Positions 52,910 to 61,439 of a stretch of DNA of 64,000 nucleotides are shown here, piece by piece. The DNA comes from Cohnella faecalis (GTDB taxonomy: Bacteria > Bacillota > Bacilli > Paenibacillales > Paenibacillaceae), in the NCBI RefSeq assembly GCF_003570905.1, contig NZ_QXJM01000063.1, positions 1 through 64,000 of the forward strand, in the 5' to 3' direction. The first letter of the stretch is position 1. Each line of letters begins with the position of its first letter. Both the position numbers and the translations under genes were made by a program. A model generated the notes under the pieces. The model had not been told where the DNA came from, searched no databases, and worked only from the letters and a program-made list of their open reading frames with translations.

Positions 52910-54239
52910 CCGGCTCCCACTCCTCGACGACAAAATGCAAGCTTTGGGACTCAGAGGTGGAAAATCTTCTGCTGCTTCCCCTCTTTTCATGAAAGCCGAA
53001 TCCTCGCGATACCTTCACATCGAAGATAAGGTCCCTTGGCAGTTGAAAACGTCCTTGATATAAACCGTCCTTCTTCTTCGGAATTTCTAGACCGGCATGT
53101 ATCGGAGCATTCACTGGCGTAGACGGAGGAACCTCTACGGAAAATTCAATTTCTACTCGATCGGAGAGTTCCTGAACCACTTCGATCCCGACCGAATGCT
53201 CCAGCCCTCCGAACCGGACTGTAATCTTGGCTTCGCCAATCGAGAGGGGAGTAACTCGACCATCTGAAGCAATGGACAGAATCTCCGGCCGATCTACGGA
53301 ATACTCCGCTTCAAGCAAGCTTGTACGGAATCCAGAATCATAAGTCACGTTCGGATATAGGCAAGCGCTTCTGCCGTTTAATCCGATCTTGCGCCTGCCC
53401 AGCATTTCCAACGACGCGGGCTTGCCGATGCGGCCGAAGAAATAGAGTAGCGGGGATGCCATTCGATTAGCCCAATCCTGTTGGGTATGTCCCGCCTCCG
53501 GATCCAACAGAAACATCAAGTCGTTGCCCGGCTTGAAGCCTTGATCAACGAGACGATCGGCCGCTTCGCGTACGTCCTCCACCATAAGAAGCCCTTCCGC
53601 TCCTCCGATATCAAGCCATATGCGGATAGGGGGCTTGGTCGAAAACTTTTCGTAGATAGGAAGCTTGCTTATCGGGTCCTCGTTCTGCTCCAATGCGCTC
53701 TCTGCTTCCTTCACGACCGTATGGACGAAGAAAGGCGACAGAATGCCGACATGGCCGAATACATCCGGTCTCCGGAACCCGATATGGTAGGAAACGAGTC
53801 CTCCTGCGGACGATCCGATGATGGCCGTATTGTCCCGATCAGGCAATGTCCGGAACGTATTGTCGATCAGCGGCTTTACCTCTTCGACGAGAAACCTCTC
53901 GTACACCTCGCCGGAGCATTTCGCGTGAAACGTCTCCGAGACTCCCGGATTGTCGTGGAAATATTCGGACACTCGCTGGTCCGATATAGAGGAGACCGCA
54001 ACGACAATGATCTCTCTCATAAGGCTTTCGCGGCTCAACCTATCAACGGTTGCATGCACATTCCATGATCCGCCCTTGTGATCGGCTGCAAAAATATGCT
54101 GCCCATCATGCGCATAGAGAACGGGATAGCGATCGGTTATGGAAATATCGTACGAAGGGGGCAAGTACACAAAGATGTCGCGAACGTTGTTCAAGTTTTT
54201 GGAGTACACATTGGACAATGTAATGATTTTCGATTCCAT
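52896..54239 (-). CDS. Esterase-D/Fes-like alpha/beta hydrolase with C-terminal Ig-like domain
   Basis: An intact 447-residue paralogue of the next gene. The hydrolase (residues ~1-265) shows DIFVYLPPSYDISITDRYPV, LYAHDGQHIFAADHKGG, the Ser elbow AIIGSSAGGLVSYHIGF and the His region DPEAGHTQQDWANRM. The C-terminal ~180 residues combine an Ig-like beta domain and an acceptor-like end (IHAGLEIPKKKDGLYQGRFQ). ATG 54239 is preferred (AAAGGCGGG upstream) over 54272, which lies inside operator 2. It is the first gene of the operon. No signal peptide. It likely removes acyl groups from an imported oligosaccharide. Confidence 0.85.
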   Translation of the reverse strand: MESKIITLSNVYSKNLNNVRDIFVYLPPSYDISITDRYPVLYAHDGQHIFAADHKGGSWNVHATVDRLSRESLMREIIVVAVSSISDQRVSEYFHDNPGVSETFHAKCSGEVYERFLVEEVKPLIDNTFRTLPDRDNTAIIGSSAGGLVSYHIGFRRPDVFGHVGILSPFFVHTVVKEAESALEQNEDPISKLPIYEKFSTKPPIRIWLDIGGAEGLLMVEDVREAADRLVDQGFKPGNDLMFLLDPEAGHTQQDWANRMASPLLYFFGRIGKPASLEMLGRRKIGLNGRSACLYPNVTYDSGFRTSLLEAEYSVDRPEILSIASDGRVTPLSIGEAKITVRFGGLEHSVGIEVVQELSDRVEIEFSVEVPPSTPVNAPIHAGLEIPKKKDGLYQGRFQLPRDLIFDVKVSRGFGFHEKRGSSRRFSTSESQSLHFVVEEWEPDELD

Positions 54240-54272
54240 ATCAACCCGCCTTTTCATGTTTGGAAAAATCAC

Positions 54273-54312
54273 TTAAGCGCTTAATGTATTCAACTTACGC
54301 GCTTAAGTGATT
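54273..54312. promoter_or_regulatory. Twin LacI-type operators of the leftward operon
   Basis: TTAAGCGCTTAA (54273-54284) is a perfect palindrome, and CTTACGCGCTTAAG (54294-54307) a near-perfect one. Their centres are 22 bp apart, two helix turns. In addition AATCACTTAAGCGC (54267-54280) is the exact inverse of 54299-54312. They lie just after the promoter, where bound LacI protein would block transcription. Confidence 0.75.
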
Positions 54313-54323
54313 CATTGAATCGG

Positions 54324-54352
54324 ATTCTACTCCACTCGTTTTTATTTGTCAA
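54324..54352 (-). promoter_or_regulatory. Near-consensus sigma-A promoter of the leftward operon
   Basis: On the minus strand TTGACA (54352-54347), a 17-bp spacer, then TAGAAT (54329-54324). The transcription start would be near 54317, with the operators centred at about +17 and +39. Confidence 0.85.
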
Positions 54353-54539
54353 TAGCTCATGGCAATGCGTCGGAAGAGCAAAAGGAATATGCAATTCAAA
54401 AGAAGAGAAGAAATAGGGGAAGGATTTTCGCATTTTTTTGCAGGAGTTGCGGGACTTGCGATAAGATAAAAGGGAATTTGACTTTATTTGTCGAAAAATA
54501 AACAGAACACAAAGAGACGAACAGGGGGGGGGCGCGGTC

Positions 54540-56351
54540 GTGGATACAAAACTATGGATGTCGATACTGCTCATTTTCGCGACGGCGCTCATGCTGTTCA
54601 TTTCCTATCTGTCCTACCAGAAACGCCACTTGCCTGTGGCGAGAACGGTGATTTTCATTATGCTGGCGGCGGCGTTTTATTCGCTTGGCTACGCGATCGA
54701 GATTTTGAGCGTAAGCTTGCGCGGTGTAAAGCTTGCTCTTCATATCGAATATTTGGGCATACCTTTCGTGACGGTGCTGTGGCTTGTACTCGTCCTTCAA
54801 TTTACCAACATTGCGGCCAAATACCGAAGACGTCTTATGCTGCTCCTGTTCGCCATTCCTGTCGCTACCTTTTTTCTCCATCTAACTAATGACTGGCACC
54901 ATTTCGTGTACAAAGAATACGTATTGAACCCGGATGGCGTTTTGCCCCGGTATAACACGGTCAAAGGGTTCTGGTATCATGTGAATGGCTATTACAATTA
55001 CTTCGTTATCGCGGCAGGAATGGTTCTGTTCATTCCGATGTACTCGCGAGCCTTGCCCATCGTAAGAAAGCAGATTCTTATCATTGCCTTGGGCGCGGTC
55101 GCCCCCTTCGCATTCAATTTGATCTATCAATTTGCCAGGACGTCGATCGATTTGACGCCGTTCGGCTTCGCCGTCTCGGGGTTCGCCTGTGTGTGGGGAA
55201 TTCTCCGCATCAATCTGCTGAGGTTGACGCCGCTCGCGCTGGCCAAAGTGTTCGATACGATTCGTGACGGCGTCGTGCTGCTTGATTACGAGGATCAGAT
55301 CGTAAGCTTCAACCGCGCCGCCGAAGAAGTATTTCCGGAGCTCGCCGCGACCAAGCGCTACCCTGCGCCGGGCAAAAGGGTGTTGTCCAATTGTCCGGAG
55401 CTGCTGGAGAGGATCGCTGCGGCGAACGGCCTTGATGAACGGTTTCCGTTCCAACGTTCCGGGATGAACCGGCATCGGCACTACATATGCAGCTTGTCTT
55501 TCATTTACGATATTGGCATGGATCCGATCGGCAAAATTGTCATGTTCAACGAAATTACGGAGCTGATGGAGAATGAAGCTCGGCTGCGCGAGAACGCCCG
55601 ACAGCTATCCCGGTTGAATGCGTTCAAGGACAAGCTGTTTACCGTTATGGCCCATGATATTCGCGATCCGATTGCGCTGTTGGTCAGCCTGACCGAGCTG
55701 CTTGGCGAGGAACCGTCGGAAACCGATATTGAGCATGCCGAAGTGTTTCAGGAAATTAGGAGGCAAGTGCGCAACACTTACCATCTTGTCGATAATCTTC
55801 TGGATTGGTATCGCAGCCAGAACGGAAAGGTCGCTTTTCGTCCGTTGGAATGGAACCTGCAGCAGGTCGTTCGACAAGCTCTGTCGCTTGCCGGGGCTAG
55901 AGCAGGCATGAAGCAAATTCTTATGACGGAAAATATCGACGACGCATTGACGGTAAGCGCGGATAAGGAAATGCTCGATCTTATTCTTCGTAATTTACTG
56001 TCGAATGCGATCAAGTTCACCGGAGTAGGCGGTCGGATCGAGTTCGGAGCTGTCGTGGAAGGCGATCTGGTGAAAGTGTCCGTTAGCGATAACGGGATGG
56101 GGATCGACGAGGAGACGTCCGAGCTGCTGCGGCAAGAGGAGCTGTTCTTCAAGGAGCCGGGCTCTGCGAACGAGAGAGGCGAGATGAGGTTCGGGCTGCT
56201 TCTGACTCGCGAATTTCTCCGCATTCACGGCGGGAGTCTCCGGTTCGACAGCGTTCCGGGAGAAGGAACGACGTTCCTGTTCACGCTGCCGGGTTCCGCT
56301 AACCGAGGGGAGACGGCAGAAAGCTATCAAACGGCGGTGAGAAAATTATGA
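54540..56351 (+). CDS. Histidine kinase with 7TM sensor, PAS and kinase core
   Basis: Residues ~1-230 form seven membrane helices of the 7TM histidine-kinase sensor type (LHIEYLGIPFVTVLWLVLVL, NDWHHFVYKEYVLNPDG). A PAS-like region follows (VFDTIRDGVVLLDYEDQIVS), then the H-box FTVMAHDIRDPIALLVSLTE (His at ~360) and the ATPase core with N box NLLSNAIKFTG, G1 DNGMGIDEE and FGLLLTREFLRIHGG. It autophosphorylates and passes the phosphate to the response regulator encoded next, with a 4-bp overlap. GTG 54540 follows a run of nine G. The signal is unknown. Confidence 0.92.
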   Translation: MDTKLWMSILLIFATALMLFISYLSYQKRHLPVARTVIFIMLAAAFYSLGYAIEILSVSLRGVKLALHIEYLGIPFVTVLWLVLVLQFTNIAAKYRRRLMLLLFAIPVATFFLHLTNDWHHFVYKEYVLNPDGVLPRYNTVKGFWYHVNGYYNYFVIAAGMVLFIPMYSRALPIVRKQILIIALGAVAPFAFNLIYQFARTSIDLTPFGFAVSGFACVWGILRINLLRLTPLALAKVFDTIRDGVVLLDYEDQIVSFNRAAEEVFPELAATKRYPAPGKRVLSNCPELLERIAAANGLDERFPFQRSGMNRHRHYICSLSFIYDIGMDPIGKIVMFNEITELMENEARLRENARQLSRLNAFKDKLFTVMAHDIRDPIALLVSLTELLGEEPSETDIEHAEVFQEIRRQVRNTYHLVDNLLDWYRSQNGKVAFRPLEWNLQQVVRQALSLAGARAGMKQILMTENIDDALTVSADKEMLDLILRNLLSNAIKFTGVGGRIEFGAVVEGDLVKVSVSDNGMGIDEETSELLRQEELFFKEPGSANERGEMRFGLLLTREFLRIHGGSLRFDSVPGEGTTFLFTLPGSANRGETAESYQTAVRKL

Positions 56352-57496
56352 AAGTCATATTGGTTGACGACGAGCCGGTCATGCATCTGATTATGCGTAA
56401 AATGCTGGTGAAGCATCCCGAGCTGCAGGTGACGGGCGAATTCTCGGACACTCGCTCCGCTGCCGCTTTTCTGAGCGAGCACGCCGATATCGATCTGGCT
56501 TTCGTCGATATTTCCATGCCGGGCGATAACGGGCTTTCGTTCGCCGCCAAGCTGGAAGAAACGGGTTGCCTGACGCAGATTGTGTTCGTAACCTCCCACA
56601 AGGACTACGCTTTGAAGGCGTTCGAATTGTCCGTTCTTGATTACCTGGTGAAGCCGGTAACGCAAGAAAGGCTGGAAAGAACGGTCCATCGCGCGCTGGC
56701 GAGCAAGAAATCCGTCCGTGCTCCGTCGGCTTATTCGGCTGCAAAGGGGACAAGTCAAATCAGCATTGCGACGCTGGGCGACTTCTCCGTACGGAACGAG
56801 ATCGGCCGGGTGAAATGGATATCCAGCAAGAGCGCCGAGCTGTTCGCTTACTTGTTGCTGAATCGGGGGCGACGGATTTCCCGCGCCCGTCTTGTTGCGG
56901 ATATTTTTGCCGGAATGACTCAAGTGAACGCCGAGAAATACTTGAATACGACTGTCTATCAGCTGCGTAAGTCTCTGGAGCCGATTGGACTGCGGGAGGC
57001 GGTTCGTTCGGAGAACGACGGTTATGCCTTGGAATTGAAGGATGCCGTCATCGACTGCGAAGAGTTCGAGCGGCAGGCAGGGAAGCTGGGAAACATCGAA
57101 GCCGATAACGTAGACATGGCGCTGAGCGTTGAAAGACTGTATACAGGCGACTTATTCGGGAGCAAAGCGTATGTATGGGCGATTTATGAGACGGAACGTC
57201 TTGCCGAGCGGTATTCGTCCTTCGTCAAACGACTGTCCGAGGCGCTCATCTCCCAACAGGATTTGGCGGCTGCATCGAAGCTGCTGTTAAAGCTGTATGC
57301 TCGCAATCCGTTGGATGAATCTGTCGTCCGTCTGCTGATGAAGAAGCACGAGCAAGACGGGGACAAAAAAGGGCTGACCGCTATATATACCGACTACGTG
57401 AAGCTTCTCAACAGAGAGCTCGGCATTCGTCCGTCCCAGGAGCTGCTGCTGCTCTACGACTCTCTTGTGAGCCGTCTGCCTGACAGCAAGAAATAA
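56348..57496 (+). CDS. Response regulator with winged helix and bacterial transcriptional activator (BTAD) domain
   Basis: Receiver residues ~1-120 hold the acidic pair DDE, phospho-acceptor FVDISMPGDNGLSF (Asp ~54), VFVTSHKDYALKAF and the KP of YLVKPVTQERL. Residues ~140-220 are an OmpR-type winged helix (SAELFAYLLLNRGRRISRAR, NTTVYQLRKSLEPIG). Residues ~230-380 are the helical BTAD repeat region of SARP-like activators (NPLDESVVRLLMKKHEQDGD, LNRELGIRPSQELLLLYDSL). It acts with the adjacent 7TM kinase. Targets are unknown. Stop and start overlap as TATGA with the kinase gene. Confidence 0.92.
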   Translation: MKVILVDDEPVMHLIMRKMLVKHPELQVTGEFSDTRSAAAFLSEHADIDLAFVDISMPGDNGLSFAAKLEETGCLTQIVFVTSHKDYALKAFELSVLDYLVKPVTQERLERTVHRALASKKSVRAPSAYSAAKGTSQISIATLGDFSVRNEIGRVKWISSKSAELFAYLLLNRGRRISRARLVADIFAGMTQVNAEKYLNTTVYQLRKSLEPIGLREAVRSENDGYALELKDAVIDCEEFERQAGKLGNIEADNVDMALSVERLYTGDLFGSKAYVWAIYETERLAERYSSFVKRLSEALISQQDLAAASKLLLKLYARNPLDESVVRLLMKKHEQDGDKKGLTAIYTDYVKLLNRELGIRPSQELLLLYDSLVSRLPDSKK

Positions 57497-57512
57497 ATAG
57501 TTTCGACAAAAG

Positions 57513-57558
57513 CCAAAAATCGCGAGGTTTGGATGCCGCGCGGTTTTTGGTTTTTTTT
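57513..57558 (+). terminator. Intrinsic terminator of the two-component operon
   Basis: CCAAAAATCGCG pairs with the CGCG-containing GGTTTTTGG side and is followed by TTTTTTTT. Confidence 0.8.
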
Positions 57559-57612
57559 GCAAGTGAAGGAACTGGAAGCCGAATGAAGAACTCATAAGAG
57601 GAGGTGGATTCC

Positions 57613-58386
57613 ATGGACAGCTTAATCGGAACGATAATCTTTCTCTTGCCCGGCTTGCTGCTCTACTTCTGGGTTCAGTATTTCGGGGTTAATCCCGTAG
57701 TCAAACATAGCCCCGCCGAGTTCACGGCCATTACGGTATTGTTATGGTTCCCGGTATCGGCATCGGCGATTTATGCTCTTAATTGGCTCGTGCGGATAAA
57801 TAACAGCCATCCTTTTTCGGACATAGTCACTTCTAATTTCACCGAAATTTGGACGCTTACGCAGCTTAAGAACGCTTCGGACAATATAAGCTATTTAATT
57901 GCTTTTGTCATAGCAAGTACCGTGATTAGCTTCGTTGTCGGACTGGTCTGGGCCAAATGGATTCATTATCCGATCTTCACGGGTCTGGTCAATTGGGTTC
58001 GCAAAAGCCGAAAGCTGGCCCCGCTGTCCAAAAGCTCGTCGGTATGGGACGAAGTATTTCTCGGCAACGATACTCAGGTCGTAGAGGTTGGAAGAATAGA
58101 CAAGAAGGACGGTCCCGTTATTTACGGCTGCATACAAAAAGCATCCCGGCCTTTCGAGCCGGAACGCCACTTGTACATTCAACATCTGCGGGATTTTGAC
58201 CTTGAATTTATCGAGAAAAATGAAATAGAGGTTGAGGGGCAATTTTACGATATGAAGTCTGGCTCGTATGTTAAGGTGTTTAATTATGAGATGACAATTA
58301 AGGCCCTTAAGAAGCATTGGGGCTCCGAGGCCGAAGGGCTGCTGCCCCCACGGTTGAAAAAGAAGCGGGGAGCTTCCGGAAAATAG
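57613..58386 (+). CDS. DUF6338-like membrane protein
   Basis: A 257-residue protein with an N-terminal helix LIGTIIFLLPGLLLYFWVQY, a second around ITVLLWFPVSASAIYALNWL and a third near LIAFVIASTVISFVVGLVWA. A cytosolic domain follows (VWDEVFLGNDTQVVEVGRID, DGPVIYGCIQKASRPFEPER, HLYIQHLRDFDLEFIEKNEI) that matches DUF6338 as I recall it. The ATG at 57613 has AAGAGGAGGTGG upstream. Function is unknown. The small convergent gene that follows has a proline-rich end and may be its partner, but this is a guess. Confidence 0.7.
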   Translation: MDSLIGTIIFLLPGLLLYFWVQYFGVNPVVKHSPAEFTAITVLLWFPVSASAIYALNWLVRINNSHPFSDIVTSNFTEIWTLTQLKNASDNISYLIAFVIASTVISFVVGLVWAKWIHYPIFTGLVNWVRKSRKLAPLSKSSSVWDEVFLGNDTQVVEVGRIDKKDGPVIYGCIQKASRPFEPERHLYIQHLRDFDLEFIEKNEIEVEGQFYDMKSGSYVKVFNYEMTIKALKKHWGSEAEGLLPPRLKKKRGASGK

Positions 58387-58408
58387 TCCTCGTCCAAAAG
58401 GCAGACCG

Positions 58409-58507
58409 TTATTTTCGCGGCGGCGGAACGATAGTAGGCTTGTCCACCGATTCGTTATGTATTCTCGGGTCTTTGGACGAAGCGGCGGGGCGATTTTTGT
58501 CTGTCAT
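58409..58507 (-). CDS. 32-residue proline-rich small protein
   Basis: A leftward frame from ATG 58507, with AAAGGGAGCC before it, encodes 32 residues from MTDKNRPAASSKDPRIHNES to PTIVPPPRK. It is hydrophilic and proline-rich. Nothing of it is a shadow of a longer gene, since it lies between two genes. Function unknown. Confidence 0.45.
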   Translation of the reverse strand: MTDKNRPAASSKDPRIHNESVDKPTIVPPPRK

Positions 58508-58542
58508 TTCAAGGCTCCCTTTTTTATCCTTATTTTGCTTCA

Positions 58543-59205
58543 TTATACCGTTTTTCGATAGGCTTTGAAATCTCTCGTTTGCGGATCAAGCCACAGTTTT
58601 TGAAATTGAGCGATGTATGCACCGACCCTGGCTTCTTCGCGAAAAACCTCCAAGCTTTCCTTGTTGTCATGCTTGACGACCGAGGCGTTCAAGGATCCGG
58701 TGAGGACATATTTTTCGTCCAGGATAATCTGCTTGGAATGGAGATTAGACTTCATCCTAATCGGAATCCCGGCCTGGGTCAACGATTCATAGTTCTTGTT
58801 GTTAGAGTAAGATTTATGGTTGGAGACGATGACTCTAACTGCTACACCTCGATCGGCCGCCTCGATTAATGCGATTACGATTTCGGGATGCGAAAGCTCG
58901 AACATGAGGATATCGATGTATTTATCCGCTTTTTGGATCGTCTCGACCATCACTTTAATTCCATCGGACTTGAGCAACAAGACATTCGCTGCCTCGCTTG
59001 CTTTATTCCACTCTTGCTTGGCTGTATCCTCGTTGCTCGTTTCTTCCAACCTCTCGAACACCGCCTTCGTTATTTCAGGCGGAAGAGGTCGCCCGCATGG
59101 AAGCGGAAGGCAAAAAGCTGAACCTCTACAAGTCGATGACCGGTCCTCGCCACAAACAACTTCGTCGATGCCGAGCGATAAGCCAAGCCGCTTTGCCGCT
59201 GCCAT
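58543..59205 (-). CDS. Phospholipase-D-like nuclease, 5' end lost or scrambled
   Basis: Residues after ~45 form a single-HKD PLD domain: KADKYIDILMFELSHPEIVI, ADRGVAVRVIVSNHKSY, catalytic SNLHSKQIILDEKYVLTGSL (HxKxxxxD) and NKESLEVFREEARVGAYIAQ. The last part of the domain is intact and ends at 58543. Before ~59075 the frame (MAAAKRLGLSLGIDEVVCGE) is antisense to a stretch that reads as protein on the other strand, so the true N-terminus is missing. Single-HKD nucleases act as dimers on DNA or lipids. Call as partial. Confidence 0.6.
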   Translation of the reverse strand: MAAAKRLGLSLGIDEVVCGEDRSSTCRGSAFCLPLPCGRPLPPEITKAVFERLEETSNEDTAKQEWNKASEAANVLLLKSDGIKVMVETIQKADKYIDILMFELSHPEIVIALIEAADRGVAVRVIVSNHKSYSNNKNYESLTQAGIPIRMKSNLHSKQIILDEKYVLTGSLNASVVKHDNKESLEVFREEARVGAYIAQFQKLWLDPQTRDFKAYRKTV

Positions 59206-59293
59206 TCCTTTTCGTTCTGAAGCTTCTGATAGCGAAGGAACCGATTATCCTTATGGTCGCGGGGCTTCCGAATTTCGTTATTCGTCGATTTAA
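59073..59293 (+). pseudogene. Orphan coding fragment of unknown gene
   Basis: The plus strand reads QAEEVARMEAEGKKLNLYKS then MTGPRHKQL in one frame, and MPSDKPSRFAAAIPFRSEAS ... YGRGASEFRYSSI with a stop at 59293 in another. Both look like real protein, so this appears to be the frame-broken C-terminus of a gene whose 5' part is absent. No family is recognised. Confidence 0.35.
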
Positions 59294-61414
59294 CAAATGA
59301 GCGAAACGCGACGATCAACGGTCCGTATTCGGGAGCGATATTCGACGTTCGAGGCAATGCATACGTCGAAGCCGGGGATGGCGCGGTCGGCAAAGTCCAG
59401 GTTCAAATCGGAAGCGGCGTGTATCAGAATGCGCAACTAAATGCCGACGGGAGCTGGGTCTACCCGAACGTCTCGGTAACGACAGCAGGTCCATTGACGA
59501 TTACCGCCAAAGCCTACCAAGCGGGCGCACCAAGACGGCTACCCGCAAAATCAATGTCACCGTCTCCATCGCCCCGCAACCGGATGTCACTCTTCCGACG
59601 CTGTCCATTACCGCTCCGAACGCGGGTCAATCCTACTCGACGAACGGCGCAGCGACGGCTAGCGTTGTCGTTGAAGGAACGGCCTCGGACGACCGTTCGG
59701 TCGGCAAGGTCGAGATTTCGGTCGACAACGGGGCGTTTGTGCTGGCGGAGACGGGCAACGCGTGGGCGAACTGGAAGAAGACGCTCCAGCTTGCGCCGGG
59801 CAATCATGCCATCGTGGTCAAATGCAGCGACGCCACCGGCAACGCCGCGACGAAGAGCTTGACGGTCAGCGTTGACGCCGCCCGCCCAGCCTTACGATCA
59901 CCTCGCCGCTCAACAACGCGCAGATTGCGGGCACGAATTCGAAAGGGGCCATTATCGAGGTTACCGGTACGGCGCAGGATGCCGGCGGCATCAAGGTCGT
60001 CGAGGTTTCTCTCGACCTGAACCCGGTGTTCATCCGGGCTGCCGAGAAGGCGCCGGGAGACTGGTCGACGTGGAAAGCGACCTTCAGCGTAACGGAGCCG
60101 GGCATTCATATTTTGACGGCGCGCTGTACGGATCTCGCGAACAACACGATCGAGAAGACGGTATCCGTTAACGTAACGATATTGCCCGAAGTCAGCTCCA
60201 GATTGAAACGAATCATTCTAGTCGAATCGTATCGGATGTCTTCGTTCCTAGGGAATTACGGTGCGGGAGGCATGATTAAGACGACTTCTCTTTTGCCGGG
60301 AGAGAAGACAAAGATCAGTATCCGTTCGTATACTCAGAGCGAAGAATCGGCCAAGACGGCGTCTACCATTCTCGATTCCGTAACCGACGATATCGCCGAC
60401 GAGTTCGAGAAATCGATGGGCAACGAGCAGACGGACCAAAAAAATTACAAGGAAAGCTTCGAATACAAGGTAAGCGCGGAAGCCGGAGCGAGCTGGGGAT
60501 GGGGCAGCGCCTCGATCAGCGCGTCTGCCAGCGGAGGCACGAATGCGGCCCGCGATCAGTTCGCCCGCAACATCTCGAACAGCACGCAGAAGCACGTAGC
60601 CAGGGCGTCCGCTCGCCGCGACGTGCAAATCAATACGAACTACGAGGTGAAGACGACGGCCGGCGAAGAAAGCTCGATCATTCGCGAAATCGAGAATATT
60701 AACGTAAGCCGAACGCTTAATTTCGTCTTCCGCCAGATGAACCAGGAGTTCATCACGCTGCTCCACCTCGTGGATCTGCGGATCGGATTCTTCAAGGTCG
60801 ATATCGTTAACGGCCAAGAGAAGCATACGTATACGGAAGTAACGCTTCCGCAGCTCGATGCGCTGCTCGGGGACATCATTATCGCCAGCAAGCGTCAGGA
60901 AGTCCGTAACGCCATCATCAATCAGATGACCAATATTTTCGATTATCAGGATCGCCACCACCGTTTTGTCGAGGAAGAGCCGTTCAAGGACGAGAACGGC
61001 AACGTCATCCCGCTTTCCAACTATCTTCGCGTCAAGAAGGACTACGTCTCCACCTACGCCGACGAAGCGGCCGGTACGAACATCTCGGTGCCCGGCATCA
61101 TTCTGGCAGCCAACCGCCACGTGCTCCGCACCGAAGGCGTTATCGTCGAAGCACTGCTCGGCCAAGGCGAGGCGCTGGACGATTACTCGCGTAACCTGCA
61201 GTCGGAAACCGTTCGCGAGAAATCGCTGCGCAACGATTTGCTCGAGTCGGAGATGAAGATGAAGCTGCTTGCGCTCGACATTCTTGAATCGCGAGACGAG
61301 CTGGCAGCCAAAATCTACGGCCTGCTGAATCCGGCTCCGGTAATCGTCGAGGGCGACAGCGAAGCTTCCGGTTCTTCGGCAAGCGGCAGCGGCGTTCTCG
61401 CCGGAATTAAGTAA
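59294..61414 (+). pseudogene. Ig-like-repeat protein with a large conserved C-terminal domain, 5' truncated and frameshifted
   Basis: Three Ig-like units follow each other in three frames: NATINGPYSGAIFDVRGNAY; TLPTLSITAPNAGQSYSTNG; and SLTITSPLNNAQIAGTNSKG. The breaks near 59527 and 59886 are each repaired by one added G or C. The ~400-residue C-terminal part (from 60190) is one open frame: SSRLKRIILVESYRMSSFLG, SAEAGASWGWGSASISASAS, SRTLNFVFRQMNQEFITLLH and RTEGVIVEALLGQGEALDDY. I do not recognise it. No start or signal peptide is visible near 59294, so the 5' end is missing. It is 25 bp before a second unknown gene. Confidence 0.6.
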
Positions 61415-61439
61415 CGAGCGGGAGGGGAGAACGCAGCCG

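Noticed and set aside
54523-54531. Run of nine G before the histidine kinase as a phase-variation tract
   Set aside because: Such tracts can switch expression, but this one lies just before a GTG start, where it also forms the purine-rich ribosome site. Nothing else supports phase variation, and G runs are error-prone in this assembly.
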